A stretch of DNA of 64,000 nucleotides from contig NC_012796.1 of NCBI RefSeq assembly GCF_000010665.1, positions 682,001 through 746,000 on the forward strand, given 5' to 3'. How positions within the stretch are numbered: position 1 is the stretch's first letter; every line of letters begins with the position of its first letter. Positions 25,726 through 33,188 of this stretch are shown here, one piece after another. A program made the translations under genes and the position numbers. The stretch comes from Solidesulfovibrio magneticus RS-1. GTDB taxonomy: Bacteria > Desulfobacterota > Desulfovibrionia > Desulfovibrionales > Desulfovibrionaceae. Under the pieces are notes generated by a model. It was not told the DNA's origin, ran no database searches, and saw nothing but the letters and a program-made list of their open reading frames with translations.

Positions 25726-27135
25726 TCAGGCCCGGGCGGCCGGGATGCCGTACTTTTTGAGCAGGGCGTAGAGGCGTGAGCGCGACAGACCCGAGACGTC
25801 GAGCATCCGGCCGATGTCGCCGCCGTGGCGGGCGGCCAGTTCGCGCAGGTAGCGGGCCTCGCGGCCGTCGCGGTAGTCACGGAAGGTGGGCAGGGCCGTG
25901 GCGGCGGGCAGATCGGTCAGGGTCGGCTCGGCCGGCGGGGGCGGGGCGTCGGCGGCCCGGCCGATGACCCGGTTGCGGGCGGCCAGGACCCGGATGTGCA
26001 GGGGCAGGTGGATGGGGAGCAGGGCGTCGTCGGCCTGGGCCAGGGCCAGGCAACCTTCCAGGGTGTTTTTGAGCTCCCGGATGTTGCCGGGCCAGGGGTA
26101 GGCCAGCAGTGCCCGGGAAAAGTCGTCCGACAGCGGTTTGGGCGTCAGCTCCTGGCGCTTGGCGGCTTCGGCGGCGAAGTGGGCGGCCAGCTCCAGGATG
26201 TCGTCCGGGTGTCCGGCCAGGGGCGGCAGCTCGATGCCCACGCCCTGGAGGCGAAAGAGCAAATCTTCGCGGAAAAGCCCCTGCCTGGCCAGGGATTCCA
26301 GATCCTGGTTGGTGGCGGCCACCAATCGGAAGCGGCAGGGGACCTCTTCCAGCGCACCGACCGGTCGTACCCGGCGTTCCTGGAGCACGCGCAAAAAGGC
26401 CTTTTGCACCGACAGCGGCATCTCCCCCACCTCGTCGAGAAACAGCGTCCCGCCGTGGGCGCGCAGCAGTACGCCCTCGCGGCGGCGGTCCGCGCCGGTG
26501 TAGACGCCTTTTTCCGATCCAAAAAGCACGCTTTCGACGATGGTGGCCGGCAGGGCGGCGCAGTCCACCACCACGAAGGGGGCGGCGTGGCGCGGGCTGT
26601 TGTCGTGGATGGCCCGGGCGAAGAGCTCCTTGCCGGAACCGGTGGCCCCGGTCAAAAGCACGTTGACGTCGCTGCCGGCGGCCCGGGCGGCTTGTTCCAG
26701 ACAGGCGGTGCGGGCGGGGTTGCCGCCGAGGATGCCGGGAAAGCGGAAGACGGTGGTGGAGCTGGCCCGGCCGCGCCGGTGTTCCATGGCGCTGACCAGG
26801 GGCGCGGTCATGGTTTTTACGGTGGGGGGCTTTTCGATGTACTCCCAGGCCCCTTGGCGCATGGCGCGCTCGGCCCCGTCGGGGTCGCCCCAGCCGGTGA
26901 TGACGATGACTTCGGGGTGGGAGGGCGAGCGGCGGATGTCGGCGATGGCGTCGAGGCCGTTGCCGTCGGGCATGCGCACGTCGAGAAAGACCACATCCAC
27001 GTCGTCCTTGCCGGCCCGCAGCAGGCCTTCGGCCAGGGTGGAAGCCAGGGTGGGGGTATGGCCCAGGCGGTCCACGACCCGGGCCAGGGCGTCGCGGATG
27101 GTCTGATCGTCGTCGATGATGAGCACGTTGCCCAA
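25726..27135 (-). CDS. NtrC-family sigma-54-dependent response regulator (orphan)
   Basis: A 469-residue activator. Receiver domain (1-120) with IIDDDQ, phospho-acceptor FLDVRMPD, and EKPP lysine all intact. AAA+ domain (about 135-375) with Walker A GATGSGKE and Walker B GGTLFLDEVGEM. The C-terminal Fis-type HTH is GDIGRMLDVSGLSRSRLYALL. The sigma-54-contacting GAFTGA loop reads GVYTGA, an unusual variant. No kinase gene is adjacent. The nearest visible sigma-54 promoters in the window are those of the pilin array at 29-31 kb; regulation of that array by this protein is inference. Confidence 0.93.
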   Translation of the reverse strand: MGNVLIIDDDQTIRDALARVVDRLGHTPTLASTLAEGLLRAGKDDVDVVFLDVRMPDGNGLDAIADIRRSPSHPEVIVITGWGDPDGAERAMRQGAWEYIEKPPTVKTMTAPLVSAMEHRRGRASSTTVFRFPGILGGNPARTACLEQAARAAGSDVNVLLTGATGSGKELFARAIHDNSPRHAAPFVVVDCAALPATIVESVLFGSEKGVYTGADRRREGVLLRAHGGTLFLDEVGEMPLSVQKAFLRVLQERRVRPVGALEEVPCRFRLVAATNQDLESLARQGLFREDLLFRLQGVGIELPPLAGHPDDILELAAHFAAEAAKRQELTPKPLSDDFSRALLAYPWPGNIRELKNTLEGCLALAQADDALLPIHLPLHIRVLAARNRVIGRAADAPPPPAEPTLTDLPAATALPTFRDYRDGREARYLRELAARHGGDIGRMLDVSGLSRSRLYALLKKYGIPAARA

Positions 27136-27311
27136 GGAGTCCTCCGGAGCGCGCGGCGCTGGCGCCGCTCGCTCTTTTGGATGACCACGCGGCCAGGAAC
27201 TGTCAAGAGGCGACGCGGGCGGCGTGACGAGTCGCCCGGCTGCGGGGGGAAACGGGGCGGGGGAGTTCGTGGCGGCGGGTCGCCTCCATCGCGGCCCGGC
27301 GCTGGCCTTGT

Positions 27312-27347
27312 CGCGGCGGTCCGGGGAGCGAGCCCCGGGCCGCCGCG
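27312..27347 (-). terminator. Strong GC hairpin downstream of the EF-hand/TPR gene
   Basis: CGCGGCGGTCCGGGG pairs with CCCCGGGCCGCCGCG around an AGCGAG loop. There is no T-run, so it may be an mRNA 3'-end stabiliser or a weak terminator. Confidence 0.5.
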
Positions 27348-27360
27348 AGGGGCACAGGGA

Positions 27361-27927
27361 TTACTTGCCGACCACGCCGGGCTTGCGGGGCCAGCCGTCC
27401 AGGCCGAAGTTGTTCTCGGGCACGGTGTTGTTGACGTTGAGCGCTCGGGCCTTTTCCAGATTGGCCTTGGCGCAGGGGGCGTCGCCAAGGCGCATGCAGG
27501 CGACGCCGAGGTTGTAGTAGGCGTAGCTCAAATAATCCACGCAAAGGGGCGTGGTCAGGGCCTGGCGCAGGACCGTGGCGGCCTCGGCGTTCTTGCCGGC
27601 CAGGAGCAGGTCCGTGCCCTGCTTGTAGAGCAGGGAGCCTTCCTTGGACGAGCAGCGCCACCAGGGCTTGGCCGCCTTGCCCTTGGCCGTCTTGCCGCCC
27701 ATGGCGGCGTATTCGGCCGGATCGATCTTGCCGTCCTTGTTGAGGTCGATGACGGCGAAGACTTCCATGGTCAGGCCGGAGTTGAAGACCACGATCTCCT
27801 CGAAGATGATGACGCCGTCGCCGTTTTTATCGACGTTTTTAAACGGCGGTTTTTTCCAGGCATGGGCCGTCCCGGCCAGGGCCAGCATGGTCAAGAGCAC
27901 AGCGAGCTTGAGCAAGGCGCGTTTCAT
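27361..27927 (-). CDS. Secreted protein with two EF-hands and TPR-like repeats
   Basis: A 188-residue protein. Signal peptide to about AHA (residue 22). Two EF-hand loops follow: DKNGDGVIIFEE (about 30-41) and DLNKDGKIDPAE (about 58-69), both with correct Ca-ligand spacing. The C-terminal half has TPR-like helices (YLSYAYYNLGVACMRLGDAP, AKANLEKARAL) and four cysteines. It is probably a periplasmic calcium-binding scaffold. ATG 27927 is fixed by AGGAGGGACC just upstream and by the signal peptide. No partner gene is apparent. Confidence 0.78.
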   Translation of the reverse strand: MKRALLKLAVLLTMLALAGTAHAWKKPPFKNVDKNGDGVIIFEEIVVFNSGLTMEVFAVIDLNKDGKIDPAEYAAMGGKTAKGKAAKPWWRCSSKEGSLLYKQGTDLLLAGKNAEAATVLRQALTTPLCVDYLSYAYYNLGVACMRLGDAPCAKANLEKARALNVNNTVPENNFGLDGWPRKPGVVGK

Positions 27928-28055
27928 GGGGTCCCTCCTTGGCAGTGGTTGGCGGTTAGGGCCAGCCATAGCACAGGGCCGGACGTTTGGGCAGGGGGCG
28001 CGGGCTTTTCCGGCGAAAAAAAACATGACGGCCGAGGCGAAGGCGACGGCACCGT

Positions 28056-28265
28056 TCAGTCGGCCGGTTCCCAGCGGGCGCCGTCGGCGCTGAGGCGCGT
28101 GGCCATGGTTTTTCGGGAGCCGCAGTGGCGGCAAAAGACCTCCACGATGCGGGCCTGGTCGGCCCGTCCGGCCTCGGAGGAGACCAGGGCCGGGCGGTTG
28201 CAGAAGATGCAGTCGAAGCGGGGTTGTTCGGCGGCCGGGGACGGCTTTTGCAGCACAAAGCTCAT
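28056..28265 (-). CDS. Small zinc-ribbon protein
   Basis: A 69-residue protein with two CxxC knuckles (DCIFCNRP and VFCRHCGSRK) about 25 residues apart, as in small zinc-ribbon proteins. CAGGAGG lies 7 nt before ATG 28265. The thioesterase gene lies 81 nt upstream on the same strand, so the two may be co-transcribed. No specific function can be assigned. Confidence 0.75.
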   Translation of the reverse strand: MSFVLQKPSPAAEQPRFDCIFCNRPALVSSEAGRADQARIVEVFCRHCGSRKTMATRLSADGARWEPAD

Positions 28266-28346
28266 GGCGTTCCTCCTGGCTGACGTCCTGGCCGGGGCCG
28301 GCCCGTTCGGGGCGGGCGGCGACAGCGCGGACGGTATGGCGCGGCC

Positions 28347-28733
28347 TCAGCGGTCAAGGACGTGCTTTTCCGGCACGAAGCAGGTGAAGGTTCCGGTGAA
28401 GACGGCGTCTTCGCCCCGGCGCACGGTGACGGTGACGAGGCGTTTTTTGCCGGCGGTATCGGTGAGCCGGGCTTCGGCCATAAGCGTTTCGCCGACCACC
28501 ACCGGGGCGGTGAAGCGGACCTCGGCCGCGCCAAGGACCACGTTGGGGTCGTTTACGGCCAGCATGGCGGCGTAGTCGGCCAGGCCGAAGACGAAGCCGC
28601 CGTGGACCAGCCCCCGGTCGTCGGCGGCCATGGCCGGCAGGGCGGTGAAGGCCACCCGGGCCAGGCCCTCGCCCAGGGTTTCGGGCTGGCCGCACAGGCC
28701 GGGGTCGACGCTTTTGTGGGTGTTGACGTCCAT
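28347..28733 (-). CDS. PaaI-type hotdog-fold thioesterase
   Basis: A 128-residue protein of the usual length for the hotdog acyl-CoA thioesterase family. Motifs: HGGFVFGLADYAAM (catalytic HGG followed by the long helix), AAEVRFTAPVVVGETLMAEA and the C-terminal strand VFTGTFTCFV. By family it hydrolyses small or aromatic acyl-CoAs in the cytoplasm; the substrate is unknown. AGGAG precedes ATG 28733. It lies immediately downstream of the pilin array but has a different composition and no shared promoter. Confidence 0.85.
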   Translation of the reverse strand: MDVNTHKSVDPGLCGQPETLGEGLARVAFTALPAMAADDRGLVHGGFVFGLADYAAMLAVNDPNVVLGAAEVRFTAPVVVGETLMAEARLTDTAGKKRLVTVTVRRGEDAVFTGTFTCFVPEKHVLDR

Positions 28734-28786
28734 GGGGCGGTCTCCTGTCCTTTCGGGATGCCAAAATGTGGCGCGGGGGGCAAACG

Positions 28787-28820
28787 AAAAGGGGCGCCCT
28801 CGTGGCGAGGACGCCCCTTT
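28787..28820 (-). terminator. Terminator of pilin copy 1
   Basis: On the minus strand, AAAGGGGCG and CGCCCCTTTT flank a GAGG/CCTC inner stem. It is a diverged version of the terminator that closes the other four units. Confidence 0.85.
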
Positions 28821-28842
28821 GGCTTCGCGAAGCGGGTGAAAT

Positions 28843-29010
28843 TTAGCTGCCCAGCGAGGTGGCGACGGTGTTGAAGGTGGTGGTGAGGTTGGTGCCGATG
28901 GAGGTGACGGCGGTGATGATGACGGCGGCGATCAGGGCGGCCATGAGGCCGTATTCCACCGCGGTGGCGCCTTCTTCGTCACGGATGAACTGGGTGATGG
29001 CGGTCAGCAT
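28843..29010 (-). CDS. flp: Flp-type pilin, copy 1 of 5
   Basis: A 55-residue prepilin. A 14-residue leader (MLTAITQFIRDEEG) is followed by the Flp processing motif G|ATAVEY with Glu+5 and Tyr+6, and then one hydrophobic helix (GLMAALIAAVIITAVT) and a short polar tail ending TSLGS. It should be cleaved by a TadV/FppA-type prepilin peptidase and assembled by a Tad machine, which is not in this window. It is identical in protein sequence to the other four copies. GGAGACACGCC precedes the ATG. Its own sigma-54 promoter lies at 29070-29088. Confidence 0.95.
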   Translation of the reverse strand: MLTAITQFIRDEEGATAVEYGLMAALIAAVIITAVTSIGTNLTTTFNTVATSLGS

Positions 29011-29069
29011 GGCGTGTCTCCTTGGTATGTAAAGTTGCTTTGGGTTCGTGTGCGTCTCGTGCCTTTCCT

Positions 29070-29088
29070 AAAGCAGGGGGCGTGCCAA
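29070..29088 (-). promoter_or_regulatory. Sigma-54 promoter, pilin copy 1
   Basis: Minus-strand TTGGCACGCCCCCTGCTTT matches the -24/-12 consensus with correct GG-to-GC spacing, about 60 nt before the ATG. Confidence 0.85.
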
Positions 29089-29239
29089 ACTTCATCGAGA
29101 ACTTAACATACTGGATTTATGGATTTAATATTCTTGAGGCGATGGCTTGGGCCAGGGCTCGTGGATTTCTGGCGCGCCGTTCCAGCAGAAATGGAGTCGC
29201 GGGCGCAGGGGCGCAGCGGCGGGCGAGGCCGGCAAACGC

Positions 29240-29272
29240 AAAGGGCCGTCCTCCTGGCGAGGACGGCCCTTT
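29240..29272 (-). terminator. Terminator of pilin copy 2
   Basis: AAAGGGCCGTCC pairs with GGACGGCCCTTT around a CGCCAGGA-type loop, 22 nt after the stop. Confidence 0.9.
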
Positions 29273-29294
29273 GGCTTCGCAAAGCGGGCGAAAT

Positions 29295-29462
29295 TTAGCT
29301 GCCCAGCGAGGTGGCGACGGTGTTGAAGGTGGTGGTGAGGTTGGTGCCGATGGAGGTGACGGCGGTGATGATGACGGCGGCGATCAGGGCGGCCATGAGG
29401 CCGTATTCCACCGCGGTGGCGCCTTCTTCGTCACGGATGAACTGGGTGATGGCGGTCAGCAT
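29295..29462 (-). CDS. flp: Flp-type pilin, copy 2 of 5
   Basis: A 55-residue prepilin identical to copy 1: same 14-residue leader, G|ATAVEY cleavage site, hydrophobic helix and tail. The frame is open upstream to 29546, but the true start is ATG 29462, which matches the copies lacking that extension and has GGAGACACGCC before it. It is preceded by a sigma-54 promoter at 29521 and followed by its own terminator, so it can be an independent transcription unit. Confidence 0.95.
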   Translation of the reverse strand: MLTAITQFIRDEEGATAVEYGLMAALIAAVIITAVTSIGTNLTTTFNTVATSLGS

Positions 29463-29520
29463 GGCGTGTCTCCTGGTATGTAAAGTTGCTTTGGGTTCGT
29501 GTGCGTCTCGTGCCTTTCCT

Positions 29521-29539
29521 AAAGCAGGGGGCATGCCAA
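29521..29539 (-). promoter_or_regulatory. Sigma-54 promoter, pilin copy 2
   Basis: TTGGCATGCCCCCTGCTTT; the -24 element has C to T after TTGGCA, which may weaken it relative to the other copies. Confidence 0.8.
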
Positions 29540-29690
29540 ACTTCATCGAGAACTTAACATACTGGATTTATGGATTTAATATTCTTGAGGCGATGGCTTG
29601 GGCCAGGGCTCGTGGATTTCTGGCGCGCCGTTCCAGCAGAAATGGAGTCGCGGGCGCAGGGGCGTAGCAGCCGGCGAGGCCGGCAAACGC

Positions 29691-29723
29691 AAAGGGCCGT
29701 CCTCCTGGCGAGGACGGCCCTTT
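29691..29723 (-). terminator. Terminator of pilin copy 3
   Basis: Same hairpin as for copy 2 (AAAGGGCCGTCC with GGACGGCCCTTT). Confidence 0.9.
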
Positions 29724-29745
29724 GGCTTCGCAAAGCGGGCGAAAT

Positions 29746-29913
29746 TTAGCTGCCCAGCGAGGTGGCGACGGTGTTGAAGGTGGTGGTGAGGTTGGTGCCG
29801 ATGGAGGTGACGGCGGTGATGATGACGGCGGCGATCAGGGCGGCCATGAGGCCGTATTCCACCGCGGTGGCGCCTTCTTCGTCACGGATGAACTGGGTGA
29901 TGGCGGTCAACAT
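29746..29913 (-). CDS. flp: Flp-type pilin, copy 3 of 5
   Basis: A 55-residue prepilin identical in protein sequence to the other copies. At codon 2 the DNA reads TTG where copies 1, 2 and 4 read CTG, a synonymous change shared with copy 5. The start is ATG 29913 with GGAGACACGCC upstream. It has its own sigma-54 promoter (29972-29990) and terminator (29691-29723). Confidence 0.95.
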   Translation of the reverse strand: MLTAITQFIRDEEGATAVEYGLMAALIAAVIITAVTSIGTNLTTTFNTVATSLGS

Positions 29914-29971
29914 GGCGTGTCTCCTGGTATGTAAAGTTGTTTTGGGTTCGTGTGCGTCTCGTGCCTTTCCT

Positions 29972-29990
29972 AAAGCAGGGGGCGTGCCAA
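29972..29990 (-). promoter_or_regulatory. Sigma-54 promoter, pilin copy 3
   Basis: TTGGCACGCCCCCTGCTTT, same as copy 1. Confidence 0.85.
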
Positions 29991-30141
29991 ACTTCATCGA
30001 GAACTTAACATGCTGGATTTATGGACTTAATATTCTTGAGGCGATGGCTTGGGCCAGGGCTCGTGGATTTCTGGCGCGCCGTTCCAGCAGAAATGGAGTC
30101 GCGGGCGCAGGGGCGCAGCGGCCGGCGAGGCCGCCAAACGC

Positions 30142-30174
30142 AAAGGGCCGTCCTCCTGGCGAGGACGGCCCTTT
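30142..30174 (-). terminator. Terminator of pilin copy 4
   Basis: Same hairpin as for copy 2. Confidence 0.9.
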
Positions 30175-30196
30175 GGCTTCGCGAAGCGGGTGAAAT

Positions 30197-30364
30197 TTAG
30201 CTGCCCAGCGAGGTGGCGACGGTGTTGAAGGTGGTGGTGAGGTTGGTGCCGATGGAGGTGACGGCGGTGATGATGACGGCGGCGATCAGGGCGGCCATGA
30301 GGCCGTATTCCACCGCGGTGGCACCTTCTTCGTCACGGATGAACTGGGTGATGGCGGTCAGCAT
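30197..30364 (-). CDS. flp: Flp-type pilin, copy 4 of 5
   Basis: A 55-residue prepilin identical in protein sequence to the other copies. It carries one synonymous difference in the GAT region (GGTGCC rather than GGCGCC). The start is ATG 30364; the leader reads AAGGAGACACGCC, one base longer than in copies 2, 3 and 5. Its own sigma-54 promoter lies at 30424-30442. Confidence 0.95.
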   Translation of the reverse strand: MLTAITQFIRDEEGATAVEYGLMAALIAAVIITAVTSIGTNLTTTFNTVATSLGS

Positions 30365-30423
30365 GGCGTGTCTCCTTGGTATGTAAAGTTGCTTTGGGTT
30401 CGTGTGCGTCTCGTGCCTTTCCT

Positions 30424-30442
30424 AAAGCAGGGGGCGTGCCAA
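30424..30442 (-). promoter_or_regulatory. Sigma-54 promoter, pilin copy 4
   Basis: TTGGCACGCCCCCTGCTTT, same as copy 1. Confidence 0.85.
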
Positions 30443-30593
30443 ACTTCATCGAGAACTTAACATACTGGATTTATGAATTTAATATTCTTGATGCGATGGT
30501 TTGGGCCAGGGCTCGTGGATTTCTGGCGCGCCGTTCCAGCAGAAATGGAGTCGCGGGCGCAGGGGCGCAGCGGCCGGCGAGGCCGGCAAACGC

Positions 30594-30626
30594 AAAGGGC
30601 CGTCCTCCTGGCGAGGACGGCCCTTT
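30594..30626 (-). terminator. Terminator of pilin copy 5
   Basis: Same hairpin as for copy 2. Confidence 0.9.
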
Positions 30627-30648
30627 GGCTTCGCGAAGCGGGTGAAAT

Positions 30649-30816
30649 TTAGCTGCCCAGCGAGGTGGCGACGGTGTTGAAGGTGGTGGTGAGGTTGGTG
30701 CCGATGGAGGTGACGGCGGTGATGATGACGGCGGCGATCAGGGCGGCCATGAGGCCGTATTCCACCGCGGTGGCGCCTTCTTCGTCACGGATGAACTGGG
30801 TGATGGCGGTCAACAT
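30649..30816 (-). CDS. flp: Flp-type pilin, copy 5 of 5 (array head)
   Basis: A 55-residue prepilin identical in protein sequence to the other copies. It is the first gene of the array in the direction of transcription. Its promoter (30876-30894) has the same -24 and -12 elements but a different spacer and different upstream DNA, so this copy likely marks the original single gene from which the array grew. The start is ATG 30816 with GGAGACACGCC upstream. Confidence 0.95.
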   Translation of the reverse strand: MLTAITQFIRDEEGATAVEYGLMAALIAAVIITAVTSIGTNLTTTFNTVATSLGS

Positions 30817-30875
30817 GGCGTGTCTCCTGGTATGTAAAGTTGTTTTGGGTTCCTGTGCATCTCTTGCCCCAAAAC

Positions 30876-30894
30876 AAAGCATAGGCCGTGCCAA
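30876..30894 (-). promoter_or_regulatory. Sigma-54 promoter, pilin copy 5
   Basis: TTGGCACGGCCTATGCTTT keeps TTGGCACG and TGCTTT but has a distinct spacer, which supports selection on the -24/-12 elements. Confidence 0.87.
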
Positions 30895-31003
30895 GGCGAA
30901 TGCTAAAATTAACATGCTGTTTTGGATGAGGTATTTTCTTTCTCTGGTGGCGGCCGATCACGCTTTGGTGGAACGGCAGGAAACTGATCCAGCAATAATG
31001 GAG

Positions 31004-33178
31004 TCAGGGCGCGGGAGCTTGCGGGACGCATCGGGCGTCGATGAGGCCCAAACGTTTTTTAGCTCCGGTCGGCGGCAGGGCGCGAAGGATCAGCACGTGG
31101 CGGCCCGGCGGCAAGGTAAGGGACAAAGACAGGGGCGTGACCAGGGCGGAGCACTCAATGGTCGCGCCGTCTGGCATAAGCGCGCCGCCCAAGGCCACCG
31201 TGACCGGCGCGGGGGCCGCCGCTGTGGCGGCGAGCGTCACACGGAACACGGCCGACGTGTTGTTGACCAGGGCCAGTTCGGCCGTGTCGCCGGCCCAGAC
31301 CACGTCGCCGGTGACGGACCGCTCGGGCGCGGAAAATCCCGGGCCAAACCGCAGGACCACCGGCGCGGCCTCGCCCGTGGCGAGGCTATGGGCCGCAAGT
31401 CTGGCCATGGAGGCCGGCAAAAGGCCGTCGCCTTTGATGTCGGTGCGTGAGAACGGGCCGCCGCCGACCGTAAGCGGCGCGATCCGCCAGCCCGAGGCGT
31501 CGCGGAAGACGAGGTCATAAAAGCGGTTGGCCGCGTCCATAGCCACCACGGCCTGGCCGGCCAGGAGGGCGGGCGCGTCCGGGGCGGCGGCGTACGGATC
31601 GGCCGGGGCTGGACCCAGGCCGGTCACCCGGGCCAGAACCAGGGCCGTATCCCGGTCCAGCAGGCCGGACAGGCGGCGCAGCACATAGACGGGCGTTTGT
31701 TCCGGGTCGGCCCCGCCCAGCCCCGATGCCACGGTCAGCCCCCGGCCGGCGTGGGCGCGGAAATAGGCCGGCCAGTAGTCCGGGCCGACCAGTTCGGTGT
31801 TGACGGCGGTAAACAGGTCCGGGGCGACAAGGCGCGCGCCCTCGGGCAGGCCGGCGATGAGCCGGCTTTGGCAGGCCAGGGCGGCCACCCGCCAGCGCGC
31901 GCCGGCCGCGATCTTGGAGTCGCGCACTGAGGCGTTGACCGAGGCGTTAACCAGGGCGGCAAGCCCGACGACCAGCCCTAGCCCGGCGGCCAGAACGCGC
32001 CTTGGCCCGGCTGGCAAACGCCCGGCCAGGGCCAAGCCGCCAAGGGCCAGGAGCACGGCCACGGCGTAAAAGGAAAAGGTGGTGGTGACGTACCAGGCCA
32101 GACCCGAGGCGGCCGGTTCCTGATATTTGGGCGACAGGGCAATGAGCGCATTGGGGCAGACCACGGCAAAGGCGCACAGAAGCCAGGTGAGCCAGGGCAC
32201 GCGCGCCCGGACGGCCCGGTCCAGGCAATGATAGGTCAGCCCGCCGGCCAAAAGGCCCAGGGCCACCCAGGCCGGGGCGAGCAGGGACAGGTTGGCGGCC
32301 AGCTCCGACAGGTACTGGCCAAAGGACAGGACATAGGCCTTGGCAAACTGCGGGAAGCGGTTGACGTATTCGAGGTTGAAGGCAAATCCGCCCAGGGGCA
32401 GGGCCGGGCGGCTGTAGGCCCAGGCCGTCTTGAGGATGGCCGCCGGGCTGGTGAGGTCCAGGGCGTTGCCGGCGTACTGACTGGGGTGGGCCAGGCGGTA
32501 GCCGAGGTAGACGGCGGCGTAGGCCGGCAGCACGGCAAAGGCCGGGAGCATGGCGCGCAAGCGCTCCCGCGCGCCGCCCCGGGCGGTCAGCCAGACCAGG
32601 CCGGCCAGGATCGGGACGTAGGCGACAAAGGCCTCGAAATGGCAAAAAGCCAGAAAAAGAGCGAGGTTGGCCACCACGAGCCAGCCCGTCCGGCCGGTCT
32701 CGGCCCGGCGGGCCAGGGCGTAGCCGGCCAAAAGCAGGCAGAGCATCCCGGAATCAAAGACCAAGGGATAGGCCGTCAGGATGTTGTGGTGCCAGTTGTC
32801 CTGATACAGGCCAAGGGCCAAAGTCGCGACGAGAAGGCCCAGCTCCGGGCGGCGCGACAGCCGGGCGGCCAGGGCGGCCAGGGCAATGATGACGCCCAGG
32901 AACCCGGCCAGGGCCACGGACCGGCGCAGGGCCGGGCTGTCCATGCGGTAGGCAAGGCTCGTCAGGCCCACGTGGAGATAGTGGTGGAATCGGCCCGAGC
33001 CGGCGGCTAGTTCGGCGCTGAATACCCCGATGCGGCCGTCGAGCACGGCACGCTCGTAGGTCAGGTCGTCGCTGGCCGTGGGGCCGCTTCGCGGCACGTC
33101 CCAGAAGGCCAGGACGGCCAGGGCGCACAGGGCCAGCCCGGCCAAAAAACGGCCGGGGGGCCGCATGGCGTTGTTCAT
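31004..33178 (-). CDS. Large polytopic membrane protein, glycosyltransferase-like, function unknown
   Basis: About 724 residues. Residues about 10-440 contain many hydrophobic helices in an arrangement like GT-C membrane proteins; an acidic pair occurs early (GPTASDDLTYER, about residue 35) and HHYLH near 60. The C-terminal ~280 residues are soluble and beta-rich. No exact family is claimed. ATG 33178 (MNNAMRPPG) with GGCAGG upstream is preferred; a start at 33199 would overlap the preceding permease gene. It is transcribed away from the permease and CBS genes and may be the last gene of that operon. Confidence 0.7.
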   Translation of the reverse strand: MNNAMRPPGRFLAGLALCALAVLAFWDVPRSGPTASDDLTYERAVLDGRIGVFSAELAAGSGRFHHYLHVGLTSLAYRMDSPALRRSVALAGFLGVIIALAALAARLSRRPELGLLVATLALGLYQDNWHHNILTAYPLVFDSGMLCLLLAGYALARRAETGRTGWLVVANLALFLAFCHFEAFVAYVPILAGLVWLTARGGARERLRAMLPAFAVLPAYAAVYLGYRLAHPSQYAGNALDLTSPAAILKTAWAYSRPALPLGGFAFNLEYVNRFPQFAKAYVLSFGQYLSELAANLSLLAPAWVALGLLAGGLTYHCLDRAVRARVPWLTWLLCAFAVVCPNALIALSPKYQEPAASGLAWYVTTTFSFYAVAVLLALGGLALAGRLPAGPRRVLAAGLGLVVGLAALVNASVNASVRDSKIAAGARWRVAALACQSRLIAGLPEGARLVAPDLFTAVNTELVGPDYWPAYFRAHAGRGLTVASGLGGADPEQTPVYVLRRLSGLLDRDTALVLARVTGLGPAPADPYAAAPDAPALLAGQAVVAMDAANRFYDLVFRDASGWRIAPLTVGGGPFSRTDIKGDGLLPASMARLAAHSLATGEAAPVVLRFGPGFSAPERSVTGDVVWAGDTAELALVNNTSAVFRVTLAATAAAPAPVTVALGGALMPDGATIECSALVTPLSLSLTLPPGRHVLILRALPPTGAKKRLGLIDARCVPQAPAP

Positions 33179-33188
33179 GGCCTGCCGG

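Larger units (their letters stand above)
28821..30850 (-). repeat. Tandem array of ~451-bp pilin units (four full, fifth partial)
   Basis: Units run about 28821-29272, 29273-29723, 29724-30174, 30175-30626 and 30627-30850. Each contains a terminator, an identical pilin CDS, a leader and a sigma-54 promoter region. The intergenic parts are nearly as conserved as the coding parts (a few substitutions, 451 or 452 bp), which points to recent duplication or ongoing gene conversion. The fifth unit has its own different upstream sequence and probably represents the ancestral promoter end. Confidence 0.95.

Noticed and set aside
29022-30915. Plus-strand and extended minus-strand open frames inside the pilin array
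   Set aside because: They arise from the repeated pilin unit; only the 55-residue frame starting after GGAGACACGCC has a Shine-Dalgarno and matches Flp pilins.
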